A DNA stretch of 64,000 nucleotides from the IMG/VR virus record IMGVR_UViG_3300032246_002821, positions 118,954 to 182,953 of that record; one strand, written 5' to 3'. The notes beneath the pieces are model-generated. The model searched no databases, was not told the DNA's origin, and saw only the letters and a program-made list of their open reading frames with translations. This document shows positions 29,050 through 37,114 of the stretch, piece by piece. Positions within the stretch are counted from its first letter, which is position 1, and each line of letters starts with the position of its first letter. The DNA comes from a virus. Position numbers and translations under genes: made by a program.

Positions 29050-30218
29050 AATAAAGCAGCATACTCAGGCATCATTTGGGCAAAGTTTTCGCCTCGTAGT
29101 TGGTCCAGTTTGCTGACGGTAGTTATAAAACTATCCTTTTTGCTAGCCCAGTCAGTGGGTTCATTTGCTAAAAATCTCAGTGTGCAATCACGCTGATCGA
29201 TCCAGCTTTGAACGTACTGACTGGGCTTGTGTGCAAGCAGCTTATCACGCACAGCCTGTTTTATATCTGGTGGCAGATAGCATATATTTGCGTCAGCCTT
29301 GTCTGTGACGCGGTTTGTAAATCCAATGATGTAGCCCAGATCGCTGAAAAACTCGAATGCTTCTGGAATATAAAATACATTATGGCTCATTGTACAGTAT
29401 TGCACTTGAACGGACAGATTATCATATTTGGCAAAATCTGTAGTGTAGCGTTGTAGATTCTCCAGCACGGTCGCCCACTGGCTACCAGCCCTGATATAGT
29501 CATTGTGAGCACCTACACCATCTATGCTATATCCCAATGACCCACTTTTGAATTTGCTCATTTTATCGGCTAAGTCAGGTTTGTATATGGTACCATTGGT
29601 GTGCATCTGTACGTCTTGCGTGGGTATACCACTGTCCAAGATCTTATATGTCAATGGATGTAGCAATGGTTCTCCACCATACAAGTCAAAGAATATAATA
29701 CTGTCGTGCCATTCAGCCAGAGTATCTTCTAACTCAGTGTTGTTGATATAGCTGGTTTCATAACTGACAAACTTTTGTAACCAGGTTTTGAACGGCACAG
29801 CTGGTTGTTCTAAATTGTAAGCGTCTTTGTACCATTGAGTGCTGCTATATGGATTACAACTGCGACAGGCACAGTTGCATTTGTTGCCGTGCTTTAATAT
29901 CAAGATCCTGGGTTGATCAGGCAATGACTCTACATCTGCAAGCAGGCGATTGTATTTTTGCCTGACGCTTTGGTTGCCAGCTTTTTCGTTGTTCCAGCAG
30001 TTGGAACAATAAGGGTTGGGAATTCCCTTAGCCAGCGTATTGAGAAATTTACTTCTGCTTTCACTATTCCAGGCCCGTTTCAATGAACCTGTGTCCAATG
30101 TAATAGGTTTACCACTGCTGTCTTTGAGATAAAGGCTGTTGTAATTACATGGAGTCACTCGTCCACTCATATCCAGGTTTAGAGTTATTTCTGCTAATTT
30201 GCACTTGATGGGTTCCAT
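28992..30218 (-). CDS. Radical SAM protein (twitch-type), reads into tRNA-Pro
   Basis: A 408-residue radical SAM enzyme. The 4Fe-4S motif C-x3-C-x2-C is C114, C118, C121 (KCNCACRSCNPYS). An N-terminal Cys-containing region (TPCNYNSLY, NPYCSNCW) and FDLYGGEPLLHPLTY, MHTNGT and GYSIDGVG follow, as in twitch/SPASM-type proteins. The last 20 residues (GEIRTPDPLVPNQMR) are simply antisense tRNA-Pro, so the original C-terminus was probably lost. I chose ATG 30218 (MEPIKCKLAE) from a set of longer readings. Substrate unknown. Confidence 0.75.
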   Translation of the reverse strand: MEPIKCKLAEITLNLDMSGRVTPCNYNSLYLKDSSGKPITLDTGSLKRAWNSESRSKFLNTLAKGIPNPYCSNCWNNEKAGNQSVRQKYNRLLADVESLPDQPRILILKHGNKCNCACRSCNPYSSTQWYKDAYNLEQPAVPFKTWLQKFVSYETSYINNTELEDTLAEWHDSIIFFDLYGGEPLLHPLTYKILDSGIPTQDVQMHTNGTIYKPDLADKMSKFKSGSLGYSIDGVGAHNDYIRAGSQWATVLENLQRYTTDFAKYDNLSVQVQYCTMSHNVFYIPEAFEFFSDLGYIIGFTNRVTDKADANICYLPPDIKQAVRDKLLAHKPSQYVQSWIDQRDCTLRFLANEPTDWASKKDSFITTVSKLDQLRGENFAQMMPEYAALFGLGGEIRTPDPLVPNQMR

Positions 30219-30234
30219 ACTGATATATATTAAT

Positions 30235-31287
30235 ATGACCGTTTTTCCCGATAAAAATCTGTCAGGATTAGTATGTACAGAACCGTTCCGTACGGTCAAT
30301 ATAGATCCCGTGGGCAATGTACAACTCTGTGGATGCAGTGATTGGATGCCACAGATAGCCGGCAACATAAACAATGCCAGCTTGCAAGACATACTCAACA
30401 GCCCAAAAGCTCAGCTAATGCGTGAGAGCATCAGAGATGGCAGTTACAGATATTGTAACGCAGATAAATGTGGTGTTATAAACAACAAGTGGTTGATACC
30501 CCACACAGATGCCCCTGGTCATAATCTCGATCCAGAATGGCGGTTATACAGGAAAGAAAGCAGTAAAAAAATACCTACCAAATATTTTATAGCTGGTGAT
30601 AAGACCTGTAATCTCAGTTGTCCCAGTTGTAGAAACACAGTGATTAAAAATACCATTGGCGACACTGGTAACAATATCAGAGTGATGAATCTGTTAAACC
30701 AGAACGTGTTTGCCGGCAAAAGCCATTTGCCTATTGAAATAATGTTGAGCACTAGCGGAGAGATTTTTGCCAGCAAATTCCTTTTGGAATTTTTACAAAC
30801 TTTCCCTATAAACAATTACCCAAATGTTATTTTTCACTTACAAACCAATGGTTTGTTGTTAAAGAAAAACTGGCATTTACTTGCTAATATACATAAAAAT
30901 ATCAAAAGTATCACGGTGACTACTGATGGTTGCACCGCAGATACATATGAACATCTGCGTCGTGGAGGTAGATTTACAGATATACTGGACAATCTCAAGT
31001 ATATGCAACAATTAAAACAACAGCATAACTTCGTGACACACAATCGTATGGTAGTCCAGCTGGCCAATTACCAGCAGATAACAGATTTTTATCACTGGAG
31101 CAAGCAACTGGGATTCGATACTGTGGAATACAGCAGATTGCAGGATTGGAAAACATATACCGGTCCGGAATTCGCAGAACTCGATGTATTGAACCCGGAA
31201 CATCAAGCATATAATGCTGCTACGGATAGTATCAAGGAACTATTATCAGAGGGTTCTAGTGTGGTACTTTTGGGGTTTAGTATCTAG
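30235..31287 (+). CDS. Radical SAM/SPASM-like protein, divergent
   Basis: A 350-residue radical SAM protein starting MTVFPDKNLSGLVC. N-terminal Cys-rich region (NVQLCGCSDW, YCNADKCGV), core motif CNLSCPSC in DKTCNLSCPSCRN, then FHLQTNGLLL and TVTTDGCTADTYE. It is divergent from the other radical SAM gene with only 16 bases between the start codons. Its stop touches tRNA-Arg. Function unknown; perhaps it acts with the partner on the same peptide. Confidence 0.7.
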   Translation: MTVFPDKNLSGLVCTEPFRTVNIDPVGNVQLCGCSDWMPQIAGNINNASLQDILNSPKAQLMRESIRDGSYRYCNADKCGVINNKWLIPHTDAPGHNLDPEWRLYRKESSKKIPTKYFIAGDKTCNLSCPSCRNTVIKNTIGDTGNNIRVMNLLNQNVFAGKSHLPIEIMLSTSGEIFASKFLLEFLQTFPINNYPNVIFHLQTNGLLLKKNWHLLANIHKNIKSITVTTDGCTADTYEHLRRGGRFTDILDNLKYMQQLKQQHNFVTHNRMVVQLANYQQITDFYHWSKQLGFDTVEYSRLQDWKTYTGPEFAELDVLNPEHQAYNAATDSIKELLSEGSSVVLLGFSI

Positions 31288-31364
31288 GCACCCGTAGCTC
31301 AGCGGAACAGAGCTTCGCGCTTCGAACGCGACGGTCGGGAGTTCGAATCTCTCCGGGTGTGCCA
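31288..31364 (+). tRNA. tRNA-Arg (UCG)
   Basis: Acceptor GCACCCG/CGGGTGT, anticodon stem TCGCG/CGCGA with loop CTTCGAA (TCG), encoded CCA. It abuts the upstream stop codon. Confidence 0.9.
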
Positions 31365-31374
31365 AAAATAGTTG

Positions 31375-31402
31375 TTGACATATGTTAACAATCATATATA
31401 CT
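31375..31402 (+). promoter_or_regulatory. Sigma70-type promoter
   Basis: TTGACA (31375-31380), 16 bases, TATACT (31397-31402), before tRNA-Asn and the last tRNA run. Confidence 0.8.
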
Positions 31403-31419
31403 GATGATATAAAGTTTAT

Positions 31420-31496
31420 TCCGAGTCGGTCACAAGGTGGGACAGCAGACTGTTAATCTGTTCATCAGGTTGGTTCGATTCCAACACTCGGAGCCA
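31420..31496 (+). tRNA. tRNA-Asn (GUU)
   Basis: Acceptor TCCGAGT/ACTCGGA, anticodon stem CAGA/TCTG with loop CTGTTAA (GTT), encoded CCA. Confidence 0.9.
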
Positions 31497-31500
31497 AGTT

Positions 31501-31567
31501 TAGATGTGCGAGGAAGGCGATATGTTTGAACAACTGCTCGCCGCAGGTTCGACTCCTGCCGCATCTA
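31501..31567 (+). tRNA. tRNA-like element 2 (atypical)
   Basis: A 67-base element: 8-bp acceptor-like stem TAGATGTG/CGCATCTA, a perfect T-arm GCAGG/CCTGC with loop TTCGACT, and one central stem GCGAG/CTCGC in place of separate D and anticodon arms. No CCA. Same plan as element 1. Confidence 0.4.
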
Positions 31568-31578
31568 ATCTAATAAAT

Positions 31579-31655
31579 GCCCCAGTAGTCCAATTGGTAG
31601 AGGCACTGGTTTTAGGTACCAGGTGGTGGGGGTTCGAGTCCCTCCTGGGGCACCA
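31579..31655 (+). tRNA. tRNA-Leu (UAG)
   Basis: Acceptor GCCCCAG/CTGGGGC, anticodon stem CTGGT/ACCAG with loop TTTAGGT (TAG), encoded CCA. The variable loop is short (GTGGT), unlike the long arm of ordinary Leu tRNAs. Confidence 0.8.
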
Positions 31656-31662
31656 CTAACGA

Positions 31663-31738
31663 TGGCGTGTAGCTCAGCTGGAAGAGCATTCGACCGATAA
31701 TCGAAAGGTCACTGGTTCGAGACCAGTCACGCCAACCA
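31663..31738 (+). tRNA. tRNA-Ile (GAU)
   Basis: Acceptor TGGCGTG/CACGCCA, anticodon stem TTCGA/TCGAA with loop CCGATAA (GAT), encoded CCA. Confidence 0.9.
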
Positions 31739-31744
31739 AGATAT

Positions 31745-31821
31745 GCTAGCAGGGCGGTAGTGGAATCGCGCCCGCCTCATAAGCGGGTCCAAAGCTGGAT
31801 CGAAGCCAGCTGTTAGCACCA
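31745..31821 (+). tRNA. tRNA-Met (CAU), second
   Basis: Acceptor GCTAGCA/TGTTAGC, anticodon stem CCCGC/GCGGG with loop CTCATAA (CAT), encoded CCA. The C/G-rich anticodon stem could suit Met or Ile2. Confidence 0.88.
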
Positions 31822-31829
31822 ATAGTAGT

Positions 31830-31903
31830 TGGGATGTCGTCTAAAGGTAGGACAACGGATTTTGATTCCGTTTATCGTGGTTCGAATCCATGCATCCCAG
31901 CCA
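31830..31903 (+). tRNA. tRNA-Gln (UUG)
   Basis: Acceptor TGGGATG/CATCCCA, anticodon stem ACGGA/TCCGT with loop TTTTGAT (TTG), encoded CCA. Confidence 0.9.
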
Positions 31904-31919
31904 AGCTATATATGATAAA

Positions 31920-32009
31920 GGAGAGGTGGTCGAGTGGTTGATGGCTCTGGTCTTGAAAACCAGCGAGGGTTCAAGCCCTCCGTGGGTTCGAATCCCACCC
32001 TCTCCGCCA
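31920..32009 (+). tRNA. tRNA-Ser (UGA)
   Basis: Acceptor GGAGAGG/CCTCTCC, anticodon stem CTGGT/ACCAG with loop CTTGAAA (TGA), long variable arm GAGGG/CCCTC, encoded CCA. Confidence 0.92.
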
Positions 32010-32020
32010 ACAAACGATAT

Positions 32021-32740
32021 TTGATAGAATATCTGGGAGGCTGCAAGGGCGAGCTGTTTTGCAGATTCCTCAACAAAGATACTTTTATCAAAGATATATA
32101 CAATAGATTTCCCAGTTTTATCAAAGATGAGAATGATTTGCGTAAAATCAGTCAATTAGCAAATACAAAAGGTTTTAATAAAGATTACGATGTATCATAT
32201 TTCCGACGGTATTTCGACCAATATGATGCTGGGAAAAAATTTTTAAGATGTCATGACATAGAAAATATTTTTCCTTTAATGGAATTATTTACAAAACACA
32301 ATATCCAAGTAGTCAAAATCAAATTCCATAAAGAAAGTTACGCTAATATTTTTATCGAAGGAACTTTAAAAAATATAGATAGGCCAGCGGAGACGCACTA
32401 TTATTACACAATGGATAAGGAGTTGCTGGACAATGATGTGCCATTGAATGATACACATAGATGCGAGTGGTTATATAAAAGATTGAAAGGCCAAGACGAT
32501 CAAAGATCCAGACACTTTCAAAGTTATGACCACTTCAATAAAAAGTTATTCGATAAACACAAAAAAATAATATATTATGAGGATATATTTTTGAAATTAG
32601 ATCTAGAACACGAAATATTTCAAGATGTGGATACTGAGGATTACAAAAATTTTGTTTCTCAGACCTGGCTACCTGAAAAGATAATTCTTTTCGGACAAGA
32701 GTGGTATCCCAAGGATTACGGTTATGAAGCACATATATAA
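32021..32740 (+). CDS. P-loop-like phage protein, AT-rich
   Basis: About 239 residues from TTG 32021, twelve bases after tRNA-Ser. The first residues IEYLGGCKGELFCRFLN resemble the GG-x-KG(D/E) loop of a phage family with a P-loop-like sugar- or sulfo-transferase look. The rest is charged and AT-rich (many AAA, TTT and ATA codons), unlike its neighbours, suggesting a separate origin. No ATG lies near; translation may start on the processed 3' end of the tRNA transcript. Confidence 0.5.
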   Translation: MIEYLGGCKGELFCRFLNKDTFIKDIYNRFPSFIKDENDLRKISQLANTKGFNKDYDVSYFRRYFDQYDAGKKFLRCHDIENIFPLMELFTKHNIQVVKIKFHKESYANIFIEGTLKNIDRPAETHYYYTMDKELLDNDVPLNDTHRCEWLYKRLKGQDDQRSRHFQSYDHFNKKLFDKHKKIIYYEDIFLKLDLEHEIFQDVDTEDYKNFVSQTWLPEKIILFGQEWYPKDYGYEAHI

Positions 32741-33005
32741 ATTTTTCTATAACAGTTATCACACAGACAAGACCTGTTTCTATCTGGAGATGTTAGCTGC
32801 CGTCATAACCATCTGCGCCAGCCTGGCATTGGCTGTTACTGCCAGACACCCGGATATGACAGTGATCTATCCGGGTTTTTTCGTGGGCAGTTGCATCAGC
32901 GCCTACACCAATATCAGACGCGACCTAGCTTGGCCAGCAATCTTGACTTTTTATTTCGCCAGTGTAAATATCTATGGCTGGTTCAGGGCCATGGGCTACA
33001 TTTAA
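32724..33005 (+). CDS. Membrane protein (93 aa)
   Basis: A 93-residue protein starting MKHIYKFFYNSYHTDK, with three hydrophobic segments at about 20-40, 48-60 and 68-85, and TARHPDM between the first two. Phage proteins with this start and the ARxP loop recur in marine myoviruses. Function unknown. It overlaps the end of the previous gene by 17 bases. Confidence 0.75.
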   Translation: MKHIYKFFYNSYHTDKTCFYLEMLAAVITICASLALAVTARHPDMTVIYPGFFVGSCISAYTNIRRDLAWPAILTFYFASVNIYGWFRAMGYI

Positions 33006-33015
33006 GGAAAGTTAG

Positions 33016-33177
33016 ATGAGTTATAGCATCCTCAAGATGATCGAATTTAGCCTGGATTACCTGCTAAGGAACGAACTAAGAGAGGATGTGGAAATACCCG
33101 AGGGTCCTGAAGCCAAAGCGATCATTATAGGATATGTTCGCAGACGAATATCAGAGATCCAAAAACAGACTAAATGA
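33016..33177 (+). CDS. Small phage protein (53 aa)
   Basis: A 53-residue protein, MSYSILKMIEFSLDYLLRNE, ending in a basic helix (IGYVRRRISEIQKQTK). Its stop overlaps ATG 33174 as ATGA, so it is coupled to the next gene. No family. Confidence 0.65.
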   Translation: MSYSILKMIEFSLDYLLRNELREDVEIPEGPEAKAIIIGYVRRRISEIQKQTK

Positions 33178-33443
33178 ATACAGAAATACACATAAAAGAA
33201 CCAGTCAAATTACATCAAAATTGGTACATAAAGATACAGACCAACTTTTTCCTGCCACTGCAATTCATGAACAGCGAAGTGGTGGAACACACCGTGGGCC
33301 GCCCATTAAGAGACTGGCTGGACGATTGCCTCATAGGTGATTATAATCTGAATATGCACTTCAACACTGGCGATCCCTATTACAACTTATTGTTAGAAAA
33401 CGAAGCAGACGTCTTGACCGTCATGATGAAATATGGTAATTGA
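33174..33443 (+). CDS. Small phage protein (89 aa)
   Basis: An 89-residue protein starting MNTEIHIKEPVKLHQNWYI, beta-rich in its first half. The end overlaps, tail to tail, the end of the minus-strand 33421 gene by 23 bases. No recognised domain. Confidence 0.65.
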   Translation: MNTEIHIKEPVKLHQNWYIKIQTNFFLPLQFMNSEVVEHTVGRPLRDWLDDCLIGDYNLNMHFNTGDPYYNLLLENEADVLTVMMKYGN

Positions 33444-34044
33444 CAAAAACTTTCACATCGCTAGTTTTATAATCTTGAAATACAGCAGGTTTCTTCAAAC
33501 CTAAATACTCACACAACAATTGATTATCGGATATTTGCCCACAGATCCGACTGAATTCCAACAATTTTGAGTTTTGGTTGTCTATATGAACTGCCATGGT
33601 TTTTAAATCTCTATAATAAGAATAACAAGGGTATGTGATATCAAAATGTCCACACCTTACCCACCATCCTAGACAAGCATCATCTGGTCTATGAGCGATT
33701 ATTATGGGACAATCAGGCCAGGTTTGTCTGATAAAATCCAAATGATAACTGAACACGTGGCTTTTTATCAATCTCACACCTGTAGCACTGAAGGGTTTAT
33801 CGAATTCTTGTTCCAATTCTTCTTTAGTATATAGATTCAAATCACAGAAATCACTTCCAAATTCCATCTGTGGATCCCAGTAGGCACCCATATGCATCAA
33901 TAAGTTTTCGCCCCAGGCGCTGTGCCAATATTGCCTGGCAGGCGATTGGTCGCTGGTATCGAAGCTATCACTGGTGTATAGATTTTTAGCCACACTGCTC
34001 CATTTGCTGCCAGGTGCGCCTGCCAGGAAAACATATTTGAACAT
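33421..34044 (-). CDS. P-loop protein, sulfotransferase/kinase-like
   Basis: A 207-residue protein starting MFKYVFLAGAPGSKWSS: the GAPGSKWS loop is a Walker A-like motif as in sulfotransferase- or nucleotide kinase-like phage proteins. Further features: RLIKSHVFSYHLDFI and IIIAHRPDDACLGWWV, the latter resembling the 3'-phosphate-binding part of PAPS enzymes. It is the last gene of the symporter operon. ATG 34044 follows directly on the DUF2061 gene. Confidence 0.65.
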   Translation of the reverse strand: MFKYVFLAGAPGSKWSSVAKNLYTSDSFDTSDQSPARQYWHSAWGENLLMHMGAYWDPQMEFGSDFCDLNLYTKEELEQEFDKPFSATGVRLIKSHVFSYHLDFIRQTWPDCPIIIAHRPDDACLGWWVRCGHFDITYPCYSYYRDLKTMAVHIDNQNSKLLEFSRICGQISDNQLLCEYLGLKKPAVFQDYKTSDVKVFVNYHISS

Positions 34045-34247
34045 CACATCCTCTTCAATATAGGCAACCACAACCGTTCGTGACAATAGTACAGGAAGAT
34101 CTTTGTGAAGAATTCTATACCTGATATGGCCAGTGCGATATGTGGTTGCCCTGTTATCAGATAACTTATCACGAATGTATCCAGTGTGCCTACCACACGC
34201 CAGCTGACTGTTTTGATCAATAACAACAGATCTCTGGTGAATTTCAT
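34044..34247 (-). CDS. DUF2061-type membrane protein
   Basis: A 67-residue protein matching the DUF2061 pattern: SWRVVGTLDTFVISYLITG, then SGIEFFTKIFLYYCHERLW. It has two short membrane helices. In bacteria the family often sits in sulfur-assimilation gene clusters, which fits P-loop sulfotransferase-like neighbours on both sides of the operon. Role unproven. Confidence 0.8.
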   Translation of the reverse strand: MKFTRDLLLLIKTVSWRVVGTLDTFVISYLITGQPHIALAISGIEFFTKIFLYYCHERLWLPILKRM

Positions 34248-34933
34248 ATGGAATATCTCACGTCAGGTCCGGCTCTTTGTAATAAAAACCTGGTGCGATC
34301 TGATTTACGTCCGGTTATTTGCAATGTAGGTCTGATGCTCCTGCTGGCATTGGCCGTTGCGTGTGGCACATTGGGCCAGTCGAATATGTGTGCGTCTCCT
34401 GCTCGCCAACGATCATAGATGTAATTTCCATACATATAGAATTGTCCCGGTTCCCAATCTTCCAACATGACTGTCAGACGTATGACATTGTCGGGATTTT
34501 CATCTATGTCCCACAGCTTGTCTATGTGCAGATTGAACATATCTCCCAGCTTTTGGATATGTATGCGTATCTTGGGCTTCTCTATCTGGAAGTAATCTAC
34601 CATCTTCTGCAACGTGGGATATCCTGTGAGATCGTCCCACATATGAGTGATGGTCATCTTGGGATCTCCGCCCACAGCAGCTATGTCGCGTTCTTCCTGT
34701 GCCAGCATAGGGCTGTAGTTAGGGCTATCTTTTCCATAAAATTTTCGTGTCTCCCAATTCATAGGAGCAGCTTTGTGCTTGATATCGTCGATCTCTGACT
34801 GCCAGTCTCCGGTAAATCTACCTAAACGTGTGAACCATTCACCATCAGCATCTTTCCGCCATTTGTCGAAATGATAGTTGCTTCGTTCTACAGTCCATTC
34901 CCAACTGCTATCGTACTCATCTAGATTCTTCAT
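34244..34933 (-). CDS. 2OG-Fe(II) oxygenase-like (Asp-beta-hydroxylase-like)
   Basis: A 229-residue protein. Iron-ligand region IHIQKLGDMFNLHIDKLW with H-x-D, and HIFDWPNVPHATANASRSIRPTLQITG with the distal His and the Arg that binds 2-oxoglutarate. YMYGNYIYDRW lies between. A conserved phage family of this type has unknown substrate. It overlaps both neighbours (4 and 17 bases). Confidence 0.75.
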   Translation of the reverse strand: MKNLDEYDSSWEWTVERSNYHFDKWRKDADGEWFTRLGRFTGDWQSEIDDIKHKAAPMNWETRKFYGKDSPNYSPMLAQEERDIAAVGGDPKMTITHMWDDLTGYPTLQKMVDYFQIEKPKIRIHIQKLGDMFNLHIDKLWDIDENPDNVIRLTVMLEDWEPGQFYMYGNYIYDRWRAGDAHIFDWPNVPHATANASRSIRPTLQITGRKSDRTRFLLQRAGPDVRYSI

Positions 34934-35570
34934 CGTTTTTCCTCAACCATGGTGGTGTGTTAATATTTCTTACGTGGTCATCTAACCAATAGGGATCCGC
35001 CGCGTGTATGTATTTGCTGTTGGCATCGTCCTTCAAGATGTCATCTATGCAAGGATCAGTATCAGCTACAGGAAAATCCAGCCAATGACCCAAGCTCTTG
35101 ACATACTGGCGCCTGTACAGATACAACAGCTCTTGGCTTACGAAGAACGGAGGAGTCTGGAACCAGCGTATCAGCTGTGGTAGTGTGCCCCAGCTGGGTC
35201 CTCCTCGCACTCTGGTCTGTTGATGTGTCAGTATGTTCTGATCACGACCAATTATCACAGGCTGTACCGTGATGCCTGCTGATTGGGCTGCGTGAATAAA
35301 ATCAAACAGAGGAGGTATGCGAGGCATCCAGTCCTGTATGTAAGGACAGCTGATGCTTGTGACAGCATACTGTTTGCCCTGCATCATCTCTGTCGTGATT
35401 GTATCAGGATCCCGCCAATAGTCATTGAAAGGTTCCTGTATGTGTGGTATGAAGTAACCATCTGGTTCCAGCAGTGCTTGCCAGCCCAGCACATCTGTAT
35501 GTAGGCTGAATATCTTGCTGAACAGATGATTTCCCGAGCCTTGTGGCCCCACAAGGACCAGTATTTTCAT
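34917..35570 (-). CDS. P-loop protein, sulfotransferase-like
   Basis: A 217-residue protein with Walker A-like VGPQGSGNHLFSKIF at 7-21. The middle has VIIGRDQNILTHQQTRVRGG, fitting the 3'-phosphosulfate-binding arginine region of sulfotransferase-like proteins. It is unlike the 33421 protein beyond the loop. ATGA overlap with the symporter gene suggests a shared operon. Confidence 0.65.
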   Translation of the reverse strand: MKILVLVGPQGSGNHLFSKIFSLHTDVLGWQALLEPDGYFIPHIQEPFNDYWRDPDTITTEMMQGKQYAVTSISCPYIQDWMPRIPPLFDFIHAAQSAGITVQPVIIGRDQNILTHQQTRVRGGPSWGTLPQLIRWFQTPPFFVSQELLYLYRRQYVKSLGHWLDFPVADTDPCIDDILKDDANSKYIHAADPYWLDDHVRNINTPPWLRKNDEESR

Positions 35571-37039
35571 ACTTCTGTAGCTGCCAACTTGTCTGTGTTA
35601 TTGTCCGCGTAACTGATGATAACGCTCAGCAATCCGCTGCCGAACACTGCCAGCATGGTACCTGCGAATATCATATCCTTGCCGCCGCCCCAGTACTGTC
35701 CATACACATACAGGGGGAAGCCCACGAGGAACGCACTGAGTATACCCCAGAACATCCCACGCTCTGTGATGGCGTTCTCATTCCAGATGCTGATCATAAT
35801 GGGCAGCCACACACAGGCTCTCATTATACCGAAGAACAGGAATATGGTCTGCAAGGTCATTCCTGGCCAATTGGCCATAATTAACCCAGCTATCACCAGT
35901 ATCATCATTCCTGTCCTGGCATAACTGATGCTGTGTTCTTCTGTGCTATTGAAACGATTATAGACATCGTGTCCTGCTATGTTGGCTGCACTACTCAGTT
36001 GGCTATCCAACACACTGACCAGACCGGCAAACAGCATGAACAGATACAACATACTGCACCAGGCTGGCAACAGACTGCCCACTGTTACGATATTGGTATA
36101 ACCTACCAGTGCTGCTGGTATCTGGTATTTTAGGCCTGCTGCCAAGAAACCCAGCACACCACTCATTACAGGGATGCAAAGGAATATCATTGCGCCTATC
36201 CAGAATGCCTTACGCACCTGTTGCTGATCGATGGCAAACGCACGTTGATAGAAACTGTTGTCGCCCCAGGGGCCTCCCATATGTCCTATGAATGTGACGA
36301 ATCCCACGCCCATGAAAACACCAGTGGCGAAGTCTGTGCCTAATATGTTGGCACCTTTGCCTGTGATGCCGCCCAGTCCTGACAACACTATGTCCCAGCC
36401 ACCTGCGCTGCTGACCGCACTGGGTACCAATACCACTAATCCTATCCACAACACACTGAGTTTCAATACTTCGGTGACAACACTGGCTTTCAAACCGTTG
36501 CCGAAAGCATACACCAGTGCCAGTACTGCCAGACAATAACTCACGATGTGATAGTCCAAGCCTGTCAGCACTTCCACGCTCTTGCTGCCTGCCAACACAT
36601 TGATAGCGAACGCACACACTGCCAGCATGGCCATCTCCACACTGAGCAGTGCCTGCACACGTGGACTGAATTTTTCACGGAAATATCCCGCGATAGTGAA
36701 TCCATCTGGCTTGCGTTCTCTCAGCAGTTTAGCGAAATATCCGAACAAGAACAACGTGAGGAAATTACCAATGGTGAACCAGAACAAGCCTACCAGACCG
36801 TTCTGATATGCCTGTTGTGCGCTGATGAACATACCGGGCGCCCATACCCAGGCTGCACCCACGCTGAGTGCTCCGGGCAACAGGCCTACACCACGGCGTG
36901 CTACCAGATAGCTTTCTTTATTGGTATTGAAACCAGTGGCAAAATAATATGTCAGTGTCAGTGCCACTAAGGCATATGCTGCCAGAACCATACTGCCCGT
37001 TTCAGGAGCAAATAAGGGAAATAATTTTGAGAAGTCCAT
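35567..37039 (-). CDS. SLC5-type sodium/solute symporter
   Basis: A 490-residue integral membrane protein with about 13 hydrophobic segments, of the sodium:solute symporter (SSS/SLC5) family. Seen: an N-terminal YFATGFNTNKESYLVARR, GAAWVWAPGMFISAQQAYQNG (substrate-site helix 1 region), GFVTFIGHMGGPWGDNSFYQRAFA, a family signature, and SVLDSQLSSAANIAGHDVYN (helix 8, Na+-site region with Ser). Length and signatures are complete. The substrate (sugar, urea, proline, acetate or other) cannot be read. A full-length symporter is uncommon in a phage. Confidence 0.85.
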   Translation of the reverse strand: MDFSKLFPLFAPETGSMVLAAYALVALTLTYYFATGFNTNKESYLVARRGVGLLPGALSVGAAWVWAPGMFISAQQAYQNGLVGLFWFTIGNFLTLFLFGYFAKLLRERKPDGFTIAGYFREKFSPRVQALLSVEMAMLAVCAFAINVLAGSKSVEVLTGLDYHIVSYCLAVLALVYAFGNGLKASVVTEVLKLSVLWIGLVVLVPSAVSSAGGWDIVLSGLGGITGKGANILGTDFATGVFMGVGFVTFIGHMGGPWGDNSFYQRAFAIDQQQVRKAFWIGAMIFLCIPVMSGVLGFLAAGLKYQIPAALVGYTNIVTVGSLLPAWCSMLYLFMLFAGLVSVLDSQLSSAANIAGHDVYNRFNSTEEHSISYARTGMMILVIAGLIMANWPGMTLQTIFLFFGIMRACVWLPIMISIWNENAITERGMFWGILSAFLVGFPLYVYGQYWGGGKDMIFAGTMLAVFGSGLLSVIISYADNNTDKLAATEV

Positions 37040-37091
37040 AAAAATTCCTTTGCAAGTGAAAATTACTTTTTATTTAGTGATTTTTTCTTTA

Positions 37092-37099
37092 CATAAATA
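37092..37099 (+). promoter_or_regulatory. T4-type late promoter
   Basis: CATAAATA 15 bases before ATG 37115, in the divergent gap between the symporter operon and the structural genes. On the other strand CTAAATAA lies upstream of the symporter gene. Confidence 0.55.
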
Positions 37100-37114
37100 A
37101 AAAATATAGATTAT

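Noticed and set aside
22803-32009. CRISPR array in the tRNA region
   Set aside because: No regularly spaced identical repeats; similarity between units is tRNA T-arm homology.
31841-32155. Minus-strand frame giving GGEGGIRTHGG
   Set aside because: A well-known artefact peptide from the antisense of tRNA-Ser; not a gene.
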